The notes under the pieces are model-generated. The model saw nothing but the letters and a program-made list of their open reading frames with translations, searched no databases and was not told the origin of the DNA. A DNA stretch of 64,000 nt. It comes from Polynucleobacter sp. HIN11 (lineage in GTDB: Bacteria; Pseudomonadota; Gammaproteobacteria; Burkholderiales; Burkholderiaceae). Shown here piece by piece: positions 18,412-27,547 of the stretch. The stretch lies in NCBI RefSeq assembly GCF_030297675.1, contig NZ_AP028142.1:806001-870000 (forward strand), read 5' to 3'. How positions within the stretch are numbered: position 1 is the first letter of the stretch; each line of letters opens with the position of its first letter. Both the position numbers and the translations under genes were made by a program.

Positions 18412-19485
18412 ATGAGAACAAGTCAAGCAGTTAATGCCGTGGGTAGTATCCCCAAATCGATTGATGGACCGTGCGCATGGCGAGGCGCCGACCTTGCTCA
18501 AAAATCGGATTGGATCGTGCACTGGACTCCCGAACAAGTCGCCGAACTCGAGCGCGCTGCGGAGCACTTTGCTAGCACCGGACTTGCTCTTGAGAACATC
18601 ACACCCGCGAGTTTTCCTCTTCACAATCTAGAGCCATTTATTCAGGGGCAGCTGCAAGAGCTCTTGCATGGCCGTGGCTTTGTGATGCTACGAGGGTTGC
18701 CAATTGCAAACTGGTCGATTGAGAAAGCCGCCACCATTTACATGGGGATCGGTCGTCACATGGGGAGTTTGCGCAGCTCCAATGGCAAAGGACATCTCTT
18801 GGGTCATGTGCGCGATCAAGGCGCCAAAGTGGAGGCGGGTGCGCGTTTTTACCAAACCAACAAGAAGCTGGACTACCACACTGACTCCGCGGACATTGTG
18901 GGCCTCTTGTGTCTACAAAAGGCAAAGCAGGGTGGTGAGTCCTTCATCGCCAGCTCAATGGCTGTTTACAACGAACTTGTGAGGCGCCGCCCCGATCTCA
19001 TTCCTGCGATGTTTACTCCGTATCCCACCGATCGCCGTGGCGAAGTTCCCGAAGGACGTGACCCTTGGTTTGAGATCCCCATCTTTAACTGGTATCACGG
19101 TGAACTATCGTGCGTTTATCTACGCCATTACATTGAAGAGGCGCAACGACGCTTTCCCAATGCGCCACGCCTCACCAAAGAACAAGTGGAGGTCATGGAC
19201 TTGATCGATGCAATCTTGCAAGAGCCCGGATTTGCTCTGCAGATGGCATTTGAACCTGGCGATATTCAGCTTTTGCATAATCATCAAATTCTGCATTCCA
19301 GAAATGATTTTGAGAACTGGCCTGAACCTGAGCGTCATCGTCATTTGCTAAGACTCTGGATTGCCCCGCCATCTGGACGACCTTTGCCCGATTACTTTGC
19401 ATCTCGTTGGGGCAATACGACCCCTGGGGATCGGGGCGGCATTATTGTGCCGGGCACCAAACTCTCAGTGGAATTGAGTATTTAG
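18412..19485 (+). CDS. TauD/TfdA-family Fe(II)/2-oxoglutarate dioxygenase
   Basis: 357 residues from the ATG at 18412; an in-frame ATG 99 bases upstream would add an unlikely tail. The family hydroxylates a substrate while decarboxylating 2-oxoglutarate. The facial triad is visible: H-x-D in KLDYHTDSADIVG near 163-165, and the distal His in LLHNHQILHSRNDF near 290, with the 2-oxoglutarate-binding Arg in HRHLLRLWIAPP. The substrate is unknown; members act on taurine, aryloxyacetates, carnitine precursors and others. The next gene encodes a Bug-type receptor, suggesting an imported organic acid. Confidence 0.85.
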   Translation: MRTSQAVNAVGSIPKSIDGPCAWRGADLAQKSDWIVHWTPEQVAELERAAEHFASTGLALENITPASFPLHNLEPFIQGQLQELLHGRGFVMLRGLPIANWSIEKAATIYMGIGRHMGSLRSSNGKGHLLGHVRDQGAKVEAGARFYQTNKKLDYHTDSADIVGLLCLQKAKQGGESFIASSMAVYNELVRRRPDLIPAMFTPYPTDRRGEVPEGRDPWFEIPIFNWYHGELSCVYLRHYIEEAQRRFPNAPRLTKEQVEVMDLIDAILQEPGFALQMAFEPGDIQLLHNHQILHSRNDFENWPEPERHRHLLRLWIAPPSGRPLPDYFASRWGNTTPGDRGGIIVPGTKLSVELSI

Positions 19486-19595
19486 CCCCTAAAAGAGTAA
19501 AAACCTAGTTTTAACCCTGATTGGTTTCCCAAAAATCGACTTGTAGTATGGGTTGTTGTGCCTATAAAAACATCCCATTGTGGAGGAGACCTACT

Positions 19596-20591
19596 ATGTT
19601 GAAGTCTAGTAAACGCCTAATCGGCAAATCGATTCTTGCGGGATTAGTTGCAAGTGCGCTTGGTATCAGCCCAGCAATCGCGCAAAACTATCCCAATAAA
19701 CCCATTACCTTAATTGCCCCATACGCAGCTGGGGGTGATAGTGATTTCTCAGGCCGCAATTTAGCCGCTGTTGCAAGCAAATTGATTGGGCAGCCCATCG
19801 TGGTACAGAACGTGGTTGGTGCCTCTGGCACAATCGGCTCACAAAAGGTGAGCGCTGCGCCACCCGATGGATATACCTTATTGGTGTCGCGCGGTGGTTC
19901 GCAAGCCATTGTGCCAGCTCTCGATAGTAAGGCGCCTTATAAGTGGAATGATTTCACAATGATTTCCTTGTTGGATTTCAATCCAGTGGTGTGTGTGGTC
20001 AAAAATGACGCACCCTATAAGACCATGAAAGATTTAATTGATGCGATCCGCGCTAATCCCGGTAAGCTCAATTACGCAACTGCTGGCCCTGGAACAACAC
20101 AACATTTAGCAGTGGAAGTCATGCTCAGTCAGCTTGGATTGCCATCTACTGCTGCCATGATGATCCCGTATAAAGGAGGCGGCGAGGCAACTACCGCATT
20201 ATTAGGTGGTCAAGTGCAATTCATCTGCAACAATCTCACCACTATGGTTGGTCAAATTAAGGGCGGTGCCATGCGCGCACTGGTTACATCAACCCCTAAT
20301 CGCCTAAAGGACTTCCCAGATGTGCCAACTGCCAAAGAAATGGGCATCGGCAACCTAGAGCAAGTCATGGGATGGAGTGGTTTGTATGGGCCCCCAGGAT
20401 TACCTGCTGAGGTTGTGAACAAATGGCAAGCTGTTTTGAAGGAAGTCGCCAAAGACCCAGCTTGGTTACGTGGAAACGATACCGTTGGTGCAATCCCAGC
20501 GATTCGGTCACCCCAAGATACCGAGAAATTTGCCCGAGAGCAATTTGAGCTCTATAGCAAACTTGGAACACAACTGAACCTTAAGAAATAA
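19596..20591 (+). CDS. Bug/TctC-family periplasmic solute receptor
   Basis: 331 residues from the ATG at 19596, which follows GGAGGAGA. Signal peptide at about 1-30 ending AIAQ. The mature part starts NYPNKPITLIAPYAAGGDSDFSGR, the standard Bug opening with the AAGG ligand loop, and has AAPPDGYTLL, NYATAGPGTTQHLA and VPYKGGGEA-type blocks. Such receptors bind carboxylates and feed tripartite tricarboxylate transporters or act as sensors. No TctA/TctB membrane genes are in the window. It is 110 bases downstream of the dioxygenase and is probably co-transcribed. Confidence 0.9.
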   Translation: MLKSSKRLIGKSILAGLVASALGISPAIAQNYPNKPITLIAPYAAGGDSDFSGRNLAAVASKLIGQPIVVQNVVGASGTIGSQKVSAAPPDGYTLLVSRGGSQAIVPALDSKAPYKWNDFTMISLLDFNPVVCVVKNDAPYKTMKDLIDAIRANPGKLNYATAGPGTTQHLAVEVMLSQLGLPSTAAMMIPYKGGGEATTALLGGQVQFICNNLTTMVGQIKGGAMRALVTSTPNRLKDFPDVPTAKEMGIGNLEQVMGWSGLYGPPGLPAEVVNKWQAVLKEVAKDPAWLRGNDTVGAIPAIRSPQDTEKFAREQFELYSKLGTQLNLKK

Positions 20592-20611
20592 ACAAAATAT
20601 CTTAAAAACTA

Positions 20612-20637
20612 CGGCCCCAAAATCTGGGGCCGTTTTT
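20612..20637 (+). terminator. Rho-independent terminator of the Bug receptor gene
   Basis: Perfect 8-bp stem CGGCCCCA/TGGGGCCG with a five-base loop, followed by TTTTT. The T run reaches into the stop of the convergent protease gene. Confidence 0.88.
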
Positions 20638-21481
20638 ATTTGGTCACATTCTCTCGCTTTGCCGCCTCGTATAAGGGCATGACCTTCGGTATCAATGCAG
20701 AAAGCTCTTTAATACGATTCTCATTGGAGGGGTGGGTCGATAAAAACTCAGGTGGGTTCTTGCCCTGACTTTCTTTACTCATCTTTTGCCACAGCGTTAT
20801 CGCAGCGCGAGGATCATAGCCACCACGCGCCGCAAGCTCTAAGCCAATCGCATCAGCTTCGCGCTCATTCTGGCGAGAGTTAGGAAGTACCATCACGTAT
20901 TGCATGATTTGATTGGCTGCATCAATCGATTGTGCCGAGCCCGCCCCAGCAGCAGCAAGCGCAACATTACTAATAATGTTTTGGGCTAATGCCTGGGAAA
21001 CTTGCTCCCGTCCATGTTCTCGTACGGCATGAGCAATCTCATGACCCATGATGGCTGCAATTTCATCATCATTGAGGTTAAGTTTATTAATGATCCCGGT
21101 ATAAAAAGTAATCCGACCACCAGGTGCACAGGTGGCATTCACAATAGGGGAATCAATCAACTGTAGACCCCAGTTCCAATTGCGGGTATCGTCCCGAAAT
21201 ACCGCGGTCTGTGGAATCAGTCGATTGGCGATGGTCTTGAGGCGCTCATATTCTGGGCCACTGGTAATGAGGATTTTTTTCTTCTGCGCCGCCTTCGCCT
21301 GCTGCTCAAAACTAATCGCCGACATCCGATCAATTTGCGCTGCGGAGATCATCATGAACTGCGAGCGTTGCACGCCTACAACCCCAGGACGGCTAGTATT
21401 GGCGCACGCCACCAAGAGGCAGCTTGCTACCAAAATACCAACAACTGCTTGAATAAAACGCGGGCGATACATCAGGTGCAT
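20636..21481 (-). CDS. M48-family metalloprotease, lipoprotein
   Basis: 281 residues. A lipoprotein signal is visible (hydrophobic about 10-25, lipobox LVAC), so it is lipid-anchored, probably facing the periplasm. The zinc motif HE-x2-H is in IMGHEIAHAVREHG near 146 and the third ligand Glu in ENEREADAIGLELAARGGYDP. This is the LoiP/YcaL/BepA-like group that removes damaged or misassembled envelope proteins. It lacks the TPR tail of BepA, so it is nearer LoiP/YggG. Convergent with the Bug receptor gene. Confidence 0.88.
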   Translation of the reverse strand: MHLMYRPRFIQAVVGILVASCLLVACANTSRPGVVGVQRSQFMMISAAQIDRMSAISFEQQAKAAQKKKILITSGPEYERLKTIANRLIPQTAVFRDDTRNWNWGLQLIDSPIVNATCAPGGRITFYTGIINKLNLNDDEIAAIMGHEIAHAVREHGREQVSQALAQNIISNVALAAAGAGSAQSIDAANQIMQYVMVLPNSRQNEREADAIGLELAARGGYDPRAAITLWQKMSKESQGKNPPEFLSTHPSNENRIKELSALIPKVMPLYEAAKRENVTK

Positions 21482-21521
21482 GGTCGTTAAACGCCTGATA
21501 CGTAACAGCGGATGACCCTAA

Positions 21522-23162
21522 CTAACTGCGCTTGAGATTGGGGGCAGGTAAGCCCTCGATCAAGATGTTCAAGATCGCTGGTAAGCCTTTGGCCTGTAAG
21601 CGCTGCGCAGCAGGTAAGACATCAACCGCATCAGTCACTAACTCTCCAGCACCACCAAACGCCTCTGCAACCTGATCATAGCGGGAAGGTAAAAGCTCAC
21701 ATCCCTTCGCCCTTTCTTGACCATATTCCCGTATCTGAATCTGATACTCGGCATTCCAGCAGGCATCATTGCCCACGACCCCAATGAATGGCAGTTGATA
21801 GCGAACGGCAGTATCGAGCTCGGACGAATGAAAGCCAAAGGTGCCATCTCCCATCACAGCAACAACTGGCACGCCTGGCTTAGTGTACGCAGCTGCAGTC
21901 GCAAAGGGCAGTGCTGCACCTATCGAACCAGCAACACCATTAATCACTCGGTTGGGTGCATGCAGGCAAGCCTGTGCCCATTGGCCAATTTCACCACCAT
22001 CTGCTACCAGTACTGAATCTGGATGGGAGTCGAGGATGGCTTGTAAGGCAAGCATTGCTCTGCCTGGGTGCGCATGCTTGGGTGTCTTAGATGTAGCGGT
22101 TGACCAAGTATTGGGGCGATAAGCGATTGCCTCCTTGACCCATGGCAACCAACTAGTATCTTGAGATTTAGCTTGATCACTCTTAGCAGTTTGCAATAAG
22201 GTCTCAATAGATGGAAGTAAATCAGCTTGTACTGCCAACTCCAACCGCGAGCCGAGTGCATTCTGAGAGCGCTGCAGTTCAGCCGCCTCTGAGTCAATTT
22301 GCATAAAGCGCGCATCGGCTTTGAAAGTTGGTGAGTTACCAAACTTGAGCGTGAAGTCCAGTCGTTTCTCAAGCAATAAGACACAATCACTTTGTGCTAG
22401 CACCTCAGCAAAGGCGCCTAAACTGGGATCGCCTACGCCACGAGGACTTTCTGTGGCAATCACTGGCACGCCAAGCGCTTCGCTTAATTGGTGAAGTTCC
22501 TTAGCGTATTGGTAGCAACCACGCGGACCCACTAAAACCACCGGCTTTTGCGCAGCACGTAACTGCTTTACGATCAACTGTGCATTCTCCGAACTTAAGG
22601 GAGGGTTTGATGCAAGTTTGGGCGCACTAGGACTCGGTGTTGCAGATGCAGCTGTTAATGGATTCTCAAGCGCATCGGATGGCAGGCTTAAATGAACGGG
22701 GCCTGGTCGACCCGATTGAGCAATTGCACAGGCTAACTCAAAATCGGCTGCTAAATATTGGGGGCCCGCACAGGTCCACGATGCTTTGCATAAAGGCGCG
22801 GCAATATCAGCTTGGGACATTTCTTGGAAGGCGCCTTTGCCTAATTGATTTAGAGGAGCATGTCCAGATAAAAGCACGACAGGAGCTTCGGCCATCGCGG
22901 CTGTGTATAGGGCAGATACAGCATTGGCATGGCCTGGCCCACCTGTGACCATTGCAATGCCCACTTTGCCACTCAAGCGAGCATATGCATCGGCCATATG
23001 AACGGTTGCCGCTTCATGACGCGTATGAATTAATTTAATCGGGTGATCAATCACCGCATCAAAAATGGGCATGATGTGATTACCAGAAAGGGTAAATATT
23101 GAATTCACACCCTGTGCCTTAAAGGCATCCACCAATGAATGCGCACCAAGCCGTTCTGCCAT
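21522..23162 (-). CDS. ThDP-dependent enzyme of the acetolactate synthase/decarboxylase superfamily, substrate unknown
   Basis: 546 residues with the three-domain layout of this superfamily. The catalytic Glu is in RHEAATVHMADAYAR near 50. The ThDP/Mg motif is MGDGTFGFHSSELDTAV... ending GNDACWN near 440-470. The central domain is Rossmann-like. It is not a close match to IlvB (no obvious partner small subunit nearby), Gcl, Xsc or oxalyl-CoA decarboxylase as I know them; 2-hydroxyacyl-CoA lyase or benzaldehyde-lyase-like carboligation are options. It lies opposite to gcl, 1.7 kb away, and is followed on the same strand by the M48 protease gene. Confidence 0.8.
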   Translation of the reverse strand: MAERLGAHSLVDAFKAQGVNSIFTLSGNHIMPIFDAVIDHPIKLIHTRHEAATVHMADAYARLSGKVGIAMVTGGPGHANAVSALYTAAMAEAPVVLLSGHAPLNQLGKGAFQEMSQADIAAPLCKASWTCAGPQYLAADFELACAIAQSGRPGPVHLSLPSDALENPLTAASATPSPSAPKLASNPPLSSENAQLIVKQLRAAQKPVVLVGPRGCYQYAKELHQLSEALGVPVIATESPRGVGDPSLGAFAEVLAQSDCVLLLEKRLDFTLKFGNSPTFKADARFMQIDSEAAELQRSQNALGSRLELAVQADLLPSIETLLQTAKSDQAKSQDTSWLPWVKEAIAYRPNTWSTATSKTPKHAHPGRAMLALQAILDSHPDSVLVADGGEIGQWAQACLHAPNRVINGVAGSIGAALPFATAAAYTKPGVPVVAVMGDGTFGFHSSELDTAVRYQLPFIGVVGNDACWNAEYQIQIREYGQERAKGCELLPSRYDQVAEAFGGAGELVTDAVDVLPAAQRLQAKGLPAILNILIEGLPAPNLKRS

Positions 23163-23202
23163 GATTGCTCCTTAATAATTGCTTTATTTTAATTAGACGT
23201 TC

Positions 23203-23832
23203 TTATTTTTTCTGGGTAGCAGCAGTAGGAGCCGTAAAGGATGCAGCCATTGCATCGTATAAAACAATCTTGACCTCGTCGTTGACGGCAATATCCTTAA
23301 GTAGGGCCGCATTCTTGATGCGGTAGGTATCGGGCTTACCTTTGGGACCCTTAACCGAGATGGTCATCTTCTGGCGATCAATACCAATCACGGTGGCAAT
23401 AATCGTGGTGGTATTAGAAATGACTGAAGCGGGCTTGCTGCCAAGTGGAGCAGAGGTTTGGCTGGTGGTTTGTACTTCGCTGCGAATACCCTGGTTGTTG
23501 ACCTTAGCCAATTCAATTACAACTGCTAACTCATGCGTGACGGTAAGACGATCACCCACTTTAATTTGGGGGAAGTTCTTGATCTCAGGCCCTGCAACAA
23601 AATTGGTCACTGTGCCGTCTTTATCTTTTAGGGTAACTGTGCGCGTTTTGCTATCGACCTTTGTTACTACTGCATCGACTAATTGATAGACCTCATCAAT
23701 CCCAGCAGCCGCGATCGGAGCCTTATTGGGGTCAACCATTGCCGGCTTGTTTTGGGCAAAGACAGTAGAAGAGAGGCCAATGCCTATAGCGAGGATTGCA
23801 AGATTTTTTGAGATGTATAACGATGAGTTCAT
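23203..23832 (-). CDS. Secreted OB-repeat protein, paralogue of 17404-17997
   Basis: 209 residues from an ATG at 23832; a TTG ten codons upstream is possible but less likely before a signal peptide. Signal peptide ends VFAQ near residue 26. Two beta-rich modules follow (TKVDSKTRTVTLKDKDG...NFPQIKVGDRLTVTH, then IGIDRQKMTISVKG...DIAVNDEVKIVLY). They align by eye with the modules of the gene at 17.4 kb, sharing NF-x-QIKVGD and LG-x-KPA. Function unknown. It lies between the ThDP enzyme and the LysR gene on the same strand. Confidence 0.72.
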   Translation of the reverse strand: MNSSLYISKNLAILAIGIGLSSTVFAQNKPAMVDPNKAPIAAAGIDEVYQLVDAVVTKVDSKTRTVTLKDKDGTVTNFVAGPEIKNFPQIKVGDRLTVTHELAVVIELAKVNNQGIRSEVQTTSQTSAPLGSKPASVISNTTTIIATVIGIDRQKMTISVKGPKGKPDTYRIKNAALLKDIAVNDEVKIVLYDAMAASFTAPTAATQKK

Positions 23833-23866
23833 GATTTTGAGCAATAGTTGATTGAATACCAAATGA

Positions 23867-24781
23867 TTATGACCCGATTTCTCTGGCCCACCAGTTTCCC
23901 TTAAATTGACCTGCGAGCCAATCGATTAATTTACTAACTTTACTCGTTAGCAGTCGTGGTGAGCTATAGACCGCATGGATCTCTTGAGCGGGCATGGTCC
24001 AATCTTCTAACAAGGGCTTAAGGTGTCGGCTTTGAACGGAGGTATAGGCTATATACCAGGGAAGGGCCGCAATTCCGAGATGTTGCCTGGTTGCAGATAG
24101 AAGTGCTGAGAGATTATTGGAGTAGAGGGGTCCTTGCACCTGAATGGATTTATTGGAGCCGTCACGACCAGTAAATTGCCAACGATGGTCTCCTTGAACG
24201 GAGCTGTAGATCAGTGCGGTATGACGACTTAAATCACTGGGTATGGAGGGCGTGCCAGCTTGCAAGAGGTATTCAGGGGTAGCGACTAGGACCCAGGGAT
24301 TGAGACCCAAAAAGCGTGCACCCAAACTAGAATCGGATAGACGCCCCATCCGAATCGCTAGATCAACACCTTCCTCAACCAAATTAATGTAGCGGTCATC
24401 TAAGTTGAGGCTTACCTGTAACTGTGGATGATCCCTCATGAACTCTAGGACCAGCGGAGTCAGTACACGACGACCGAAGGCGACCGAGCTACTGATATTG
24501 AGTTTGCCTTGTACTTCGGTTTGTAAGAGGCCGGCTAGATTCTCGGCATCCTCAACTTCATGAATAATTGTTTTGCACTTCTCATAATAGATCTTGCCGA
24601 TTTCGGTGGGCGTTACCCCGCGGGTACTGCGATGGAGCAGAAGGGATCCCAGGCGCTTTTCAAGGGCGGCGACATGCTTGGTGGCGGTGGGTTGAGTTAT
24701 TCCCAAACTGCTCGCCGCTTTGCTAAATGATCCCGTTTCGACCACTCGTATGAATAAGGAAATGCCTTGAATTCGATCCAT
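23867..24781 (-). CDS. LysR-family regulator divergent from gcl
   Basis: 304 residues. The N-terminal winged helix-turn-helix reads GSFSKAASSLGITQPTATKHVAALEKRLG at about 17-45; the rest is a periplasmic-binding-protein-like effector domain. The CrgA/DsdC-like subgroup carries HRSTRGVTPTEIG. It is transcribed away from gcl across a 128-base gap containing inverted repeats, the classic arrangement for a LysR activator of its neighbour, so it likely controls glyoxylate use. E. coli instead uses AllR (IclR type) for gcl. Confidence 0.9.
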   Translation of the reverse strand: MDRIQGISLFIRVVETGSFSKAASSLGITQPTATKHVAALEKRLGSLLLHRSTRGVTPTEIGKIYYEKCKTIIHEVEDAENLAGLLQTEVQGKLNISSSVAFGRRVLTPLVLEFMRDHPQLQVSLNLDDRYINLVEEGVDLAIRMGRLSDSSLGARFLGLNPWVLVATPEYLLQAGTPSIPSDLSRHTALIYSSVQGDHRWQFTGRDGSNKSIQVQGPLYSNNLSALLSATRQHLGIAALPWYIAYTSVQSRHLKPLLEDWTMPAQEIHAVYSSPRLLTSKVSKLIDWLAGQFKGNWWAREIGS

Positions 24782-24814
24782 AAATTATTGATTTAAATGA
24801 ATTAAAACTAATAT

Positions 24815-24829
24815 ATTCCAAAATAGAAT
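24815..24829. promoter_or_regulatory. Candidate LysR box (T-N11-A) between LysR gene and gcl
   Basis: ATTC-N7-GAAT, a short dyad containing T-N11-A, in the middle of the divergent 128-base gap. A second dyad, AGGTAT-N13-ATACCT, lies at 24841-24865 closer to gcl. Two sites on one DNA face are usual for LysR activators. Seen in sequence; binding is inferred. Confidence 0.4.
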
Positions 24830-24909
24830 AGATGATATTAAGGTATCACACTTCTCAGAATACCTCAATTTAAGGATGATTCATTCATCTTATTCAAAAG
24901 GAGGCAACA

Positions 24910-26700
24910 ATGGCACTCATGAAAGCCGCAATGGCAGCTGTTTTGGTAATGGAAAAAGAGGGCATCACCACCGCGTTTGGCGTTCCTGGTGCCGCGATTA
25001 ATCCCCTGTACGCACAATTACGCGAGCGTCAATCCATCACCCATATTCTGGCACGTCACGTCGAGGGCGCATCTCACATGGCTGAGGGCTACACCCGTGC
25101 CAAGGCTGGCAATATCGGTGTTTGTATCGGTACCTCCGGCCCCGCTGGAACGGACATGATTACTGGCTTGTATTCAGCAAGCGCAGATTCAATTCCAATC
25201 CTTTGTATTACAGGCCAAGCACCACGTGCCCGTCTCTATAAAGAAGATTTCCAGGCGGTTGATATCGAGAGTATTGCCAAGCCAGTGACCAAAATGGCCG
25301 TAACCGTGCGTGAGCCTGGTTTGGTACCTCGCGTATTTCAGCAAGCCTTTCATGTAATGCGCTCAGGACGTCCTGGCCCTGTACTGATTGATTTGCCCAT
25401 CGATGTGCAGTTAGCCGAGATCGAGTTTGATATCGATACCTACGAGCCATTGCCGGTTTACAAACCATTTGCCAATAAGAAGCAAATTGAGAAGGCCATG
25501 GAGATGTTGATGTCAGCCGAGAAGCCATTGATCGTGGCGGGCGGCGGAATCATTAATGCAGATGCCGCAGATCTTTTAGTGGAGTTTGCCGAGATTACTG
25601 GTGTTCCTGTGATCCCAACATTAATGGGTTGGGGTGCAATTCCAGATGATCATCCCTTGATGGCTGGCATGGTGGGTTTACAAACCTCGCATCGTTATGG
25701 CAATGCCACGATGTTGGCCAGCGACTTTGTATTAGGAATCGGTAATCGTTGGGCCAATCGCCATACTGGTTCGTTAGAGGTCTACACCAAAGGCCGTAAG
25801 TTTGTACACGTCGATATTGAACCAACTCAGATTGGTCGCGTATTTAATCCTGACTACGGCATTGTGTCTGATGCGAAGGCTGCCCTCGAACTCTTCGTTG
25901 AAGTAGCCAAAGAGTGGAAGGCGAAAGGCAAGCTCAAAAATTACAGCGATTGGGTCTCGCGTTGCCAAGAGCGTAAGCGCCTCATGTTACGCAAAACAAA
26001 CTTTGATAATGTGCCCATCAAGCCTCAGCGTGTTTATCAAGAGATGAACCAAGCGTTTAAACGCGATACGGTTTATGTATCAACCATTGGTCTTTCACAA
26101 ATCGCTGGCGGCCAGTTCTTGCATGTCTATGGCGCACGTCAATGGATTAATTGCGGTCAAGCAGGCCCCTTAGGTTGGACTGTGCCAGCTGCACTTGGTG
26201 TGTTGGCTGCTGACCCAACTCGCACCGTCGTTGGTCTTGCAGGTGATTATGACTTCCAGTTCTTGATTGAGGAATTGGCCGTTGGTGCTCAGTTTAAGTT
26301 GCCACTCGTCATGGTTCTCGTGAACAACAGCTACCTTGGCCTCATCCGTCAGGCGCAGCGTGGCTTCGATATGGATTACTGTGTACAGCTCGCGTTTGAC
26401 AATATCAACGTACACGATGACAACCTGAAGGGCTATGGCGTTGATCACGGTAAGGTGGTTGAAGGCTTAGGTTGTAAAACCTTGCGCGTTACCCATCCAG
26501 GCAAGATTCAGGAGGCTTTGATTGAGGCCCAGAAGATGGCCAAAGAGTATCGAGTCCCCGTAGTTGTTGAAATCATTTTGGAGAAGGTCACCAATATCGC
26601 CATGGGTACCGAGATCAATAATGTCAACGAGTTTGAGGACATTGATTGCCGTCACCCAGCCGGTACTGAAGGTTTGGTAACGGCCGGTCTTTTAGAATAA
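24910..26700 (+). CDS. gcl: Glyoxylate carboligase (tartronate-semialdehyde synthase)
   Basis: 596 residues, close to E. coli Gcl (593). It joins two glyoxylates to tartronate semialdehyde and CO2 with ThDP, Mg and FAD. The diagnostic sign is ARHVEGASHMAEGYTR: Val-51 stands where other ThDP enzymes have the catalytic Glu, as established for Gcl. The ThDP motif is GLAGDYDFQFLIEELAVGAQF...VNNSYLG near 440-472. A strong AAAAGGAGG ribosome site precedes the ATG. First gene of gcl-hyi-glxR. Confidence 0.97.
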   Translation: MALMKAAMAAVLVMEKEGITTAFGVPGAAINPLYAQLRERQSITHILARHVEGASHMAEGYTRAKAGNIGVCIGTSGPAGTDMITGLYSASADSIPILCITGQAPRARLYKEDFQAVDIESIAKPVTKMAVTVREPGLVPRVFQQAFHVMRSGRPGPVLIDLPIDVQLAEIEFDIDTYEPLPVYKPFANKKQIEKAMEMLMSAEKPLIVAGGGIINADAADLLVEFAEITGVPVIPTLMGWGAIPDDHPLMAGMVGLQTSHRYGNATMLASDFVLGIGNRWANRHTGSLEVYTKGRKFVHVDIEPTQIGRVFNPDYGIVSDAKAALELFVEVAKEWKAKGKLKNYSDWVSRCQERKRLMLRKTNFDNVPIKPQRVYQEMNQAFKRDTVYVSTIGLSQIAGGQFLHVYGARQWINCGQAGPLGWTVPAALGVLAADPTRTVVGLAGDYDFQFLIEELAVGAQFKLPLVMVLVNNSYLGLIRQAQRGFDMDYCVQLAFDNINVHDDNLKGYGVDHGKVVEGLGCKTLRVTHPGKIQEALIEAQKMAKEYRVPVVVEIILEKVTNIAMGTEINNVNEFEDIDCRHPAGTEGLVTAGLLE

Positions 26701-26731
26701 ATCTTTTTTAAACTCACATAGAGGAACTGGA

Positions 26732-27508
26732 ATGCCAAAGTTTGCTGCAAATCTAACCATGTTGTTTAATGAAGTGCCCTTTATGGAGCGCTTTGATCGT
26801 GCAGCCGCTTGTGGTTTTCAGGCAGTCGAGTTCCTCTTTCCATATCCGTTTGCAGCGAGCGAGATTAAAGCAGCGTTAGATCGTAATCAACTCAAACTGG
26901 TGTTGCATAATTTGCCTGCTGGTAATTGGGAGGCGGGTGAACGTGGCATTGCGTGCCTGCCCGATCGAGTCGAGGAGTTTAAGTCTGGCGTTGCTAAGGC
27001 GATTGAATATGCCAAGGCTCTCGGGGTTGGTCAGCTCAATTGCTTGGCCGGCAAAGTTCCAGACGGCGTTGATCACAAGACCTTGCACGCAACATTTGTT
27101 AGTAATTTGCGGTACGCAGCGGCTGAACTGAAAAAACATCAGCTCAAATTGCTGATTGAACCTATCAATACATTTGATATCCCTGGTTTCTTCTTGTCTA
27201 CCACCGCCCAAGGAATTGCAATCTTGGATGAGGTGGGTGCCGATAACGCTTTCTTGCAATACGACATCTATCATGCCCAACGCATGGAAGGGGAGTTAGC
27301 CAATTCCATGAAGAAGTACCTCAGTCGTATTGCGCATCTGCAGTTAGCAGACAACCCTGGTCGTAATGAGCCCGGGACTGGTGAAATTAACTACGCCTAT
27401 TTGTTCAAGTTCATTGATCAATTGGGATATCAAGGTTGGATCGGCTGCGAATATAAGCCAGCCACCACCACGGAAGCCGGCTTGGGTTGGTTGAAGTCGA
27501 TCTCCTAA
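26732..27508 (+). CDS. hyi: Hydroxypyruvate isomerase
   Basis: 258 residues, the same as E. coli Hyi. A TIM-barrel enzyme that interconverts hydroxypyruvate and tartronate semialdehyde. Family blocks seen: PKFAANLTMLFNEVPFMERF at the start, LIEPINTFDIPGFFL, QYDIYHAQRMEGEL, HLQLADNPGRNEPGTGEINY and the final GCEYKPA, which carry the metal-binding Glu/Asp/His residues. It is 31 bases after gcl with its own GAGGAACT ribosome site. Confidence 0.95.
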   Translation: MPKFAANLTMLFNEVPFMERFDRAAACGFQAVEFLFPYPFAASEIKAALDRNQLKLVLHNLPAGNWEAGERGIACLPDRVEEFKSGVAKAIEYAKALGVGQLNCLAGKVPDGVDHKTLHATFVSNLRYAAAELKKHQLKLLIEPINTFDIPGFFLSTTAQGIAILDEVGADNAFLQYDIYHAQRMEGELANSMKKYLSRIAHLQLADNPGRNEPGTGEINYAYLFKFIDQLGYQGWIGCEYKPATTTEAGLGWLKSIS

Positions 27509-27547
27509 AATCAATTTAGTTCGTTATTTTTCTTCAAAGGGATTGCT

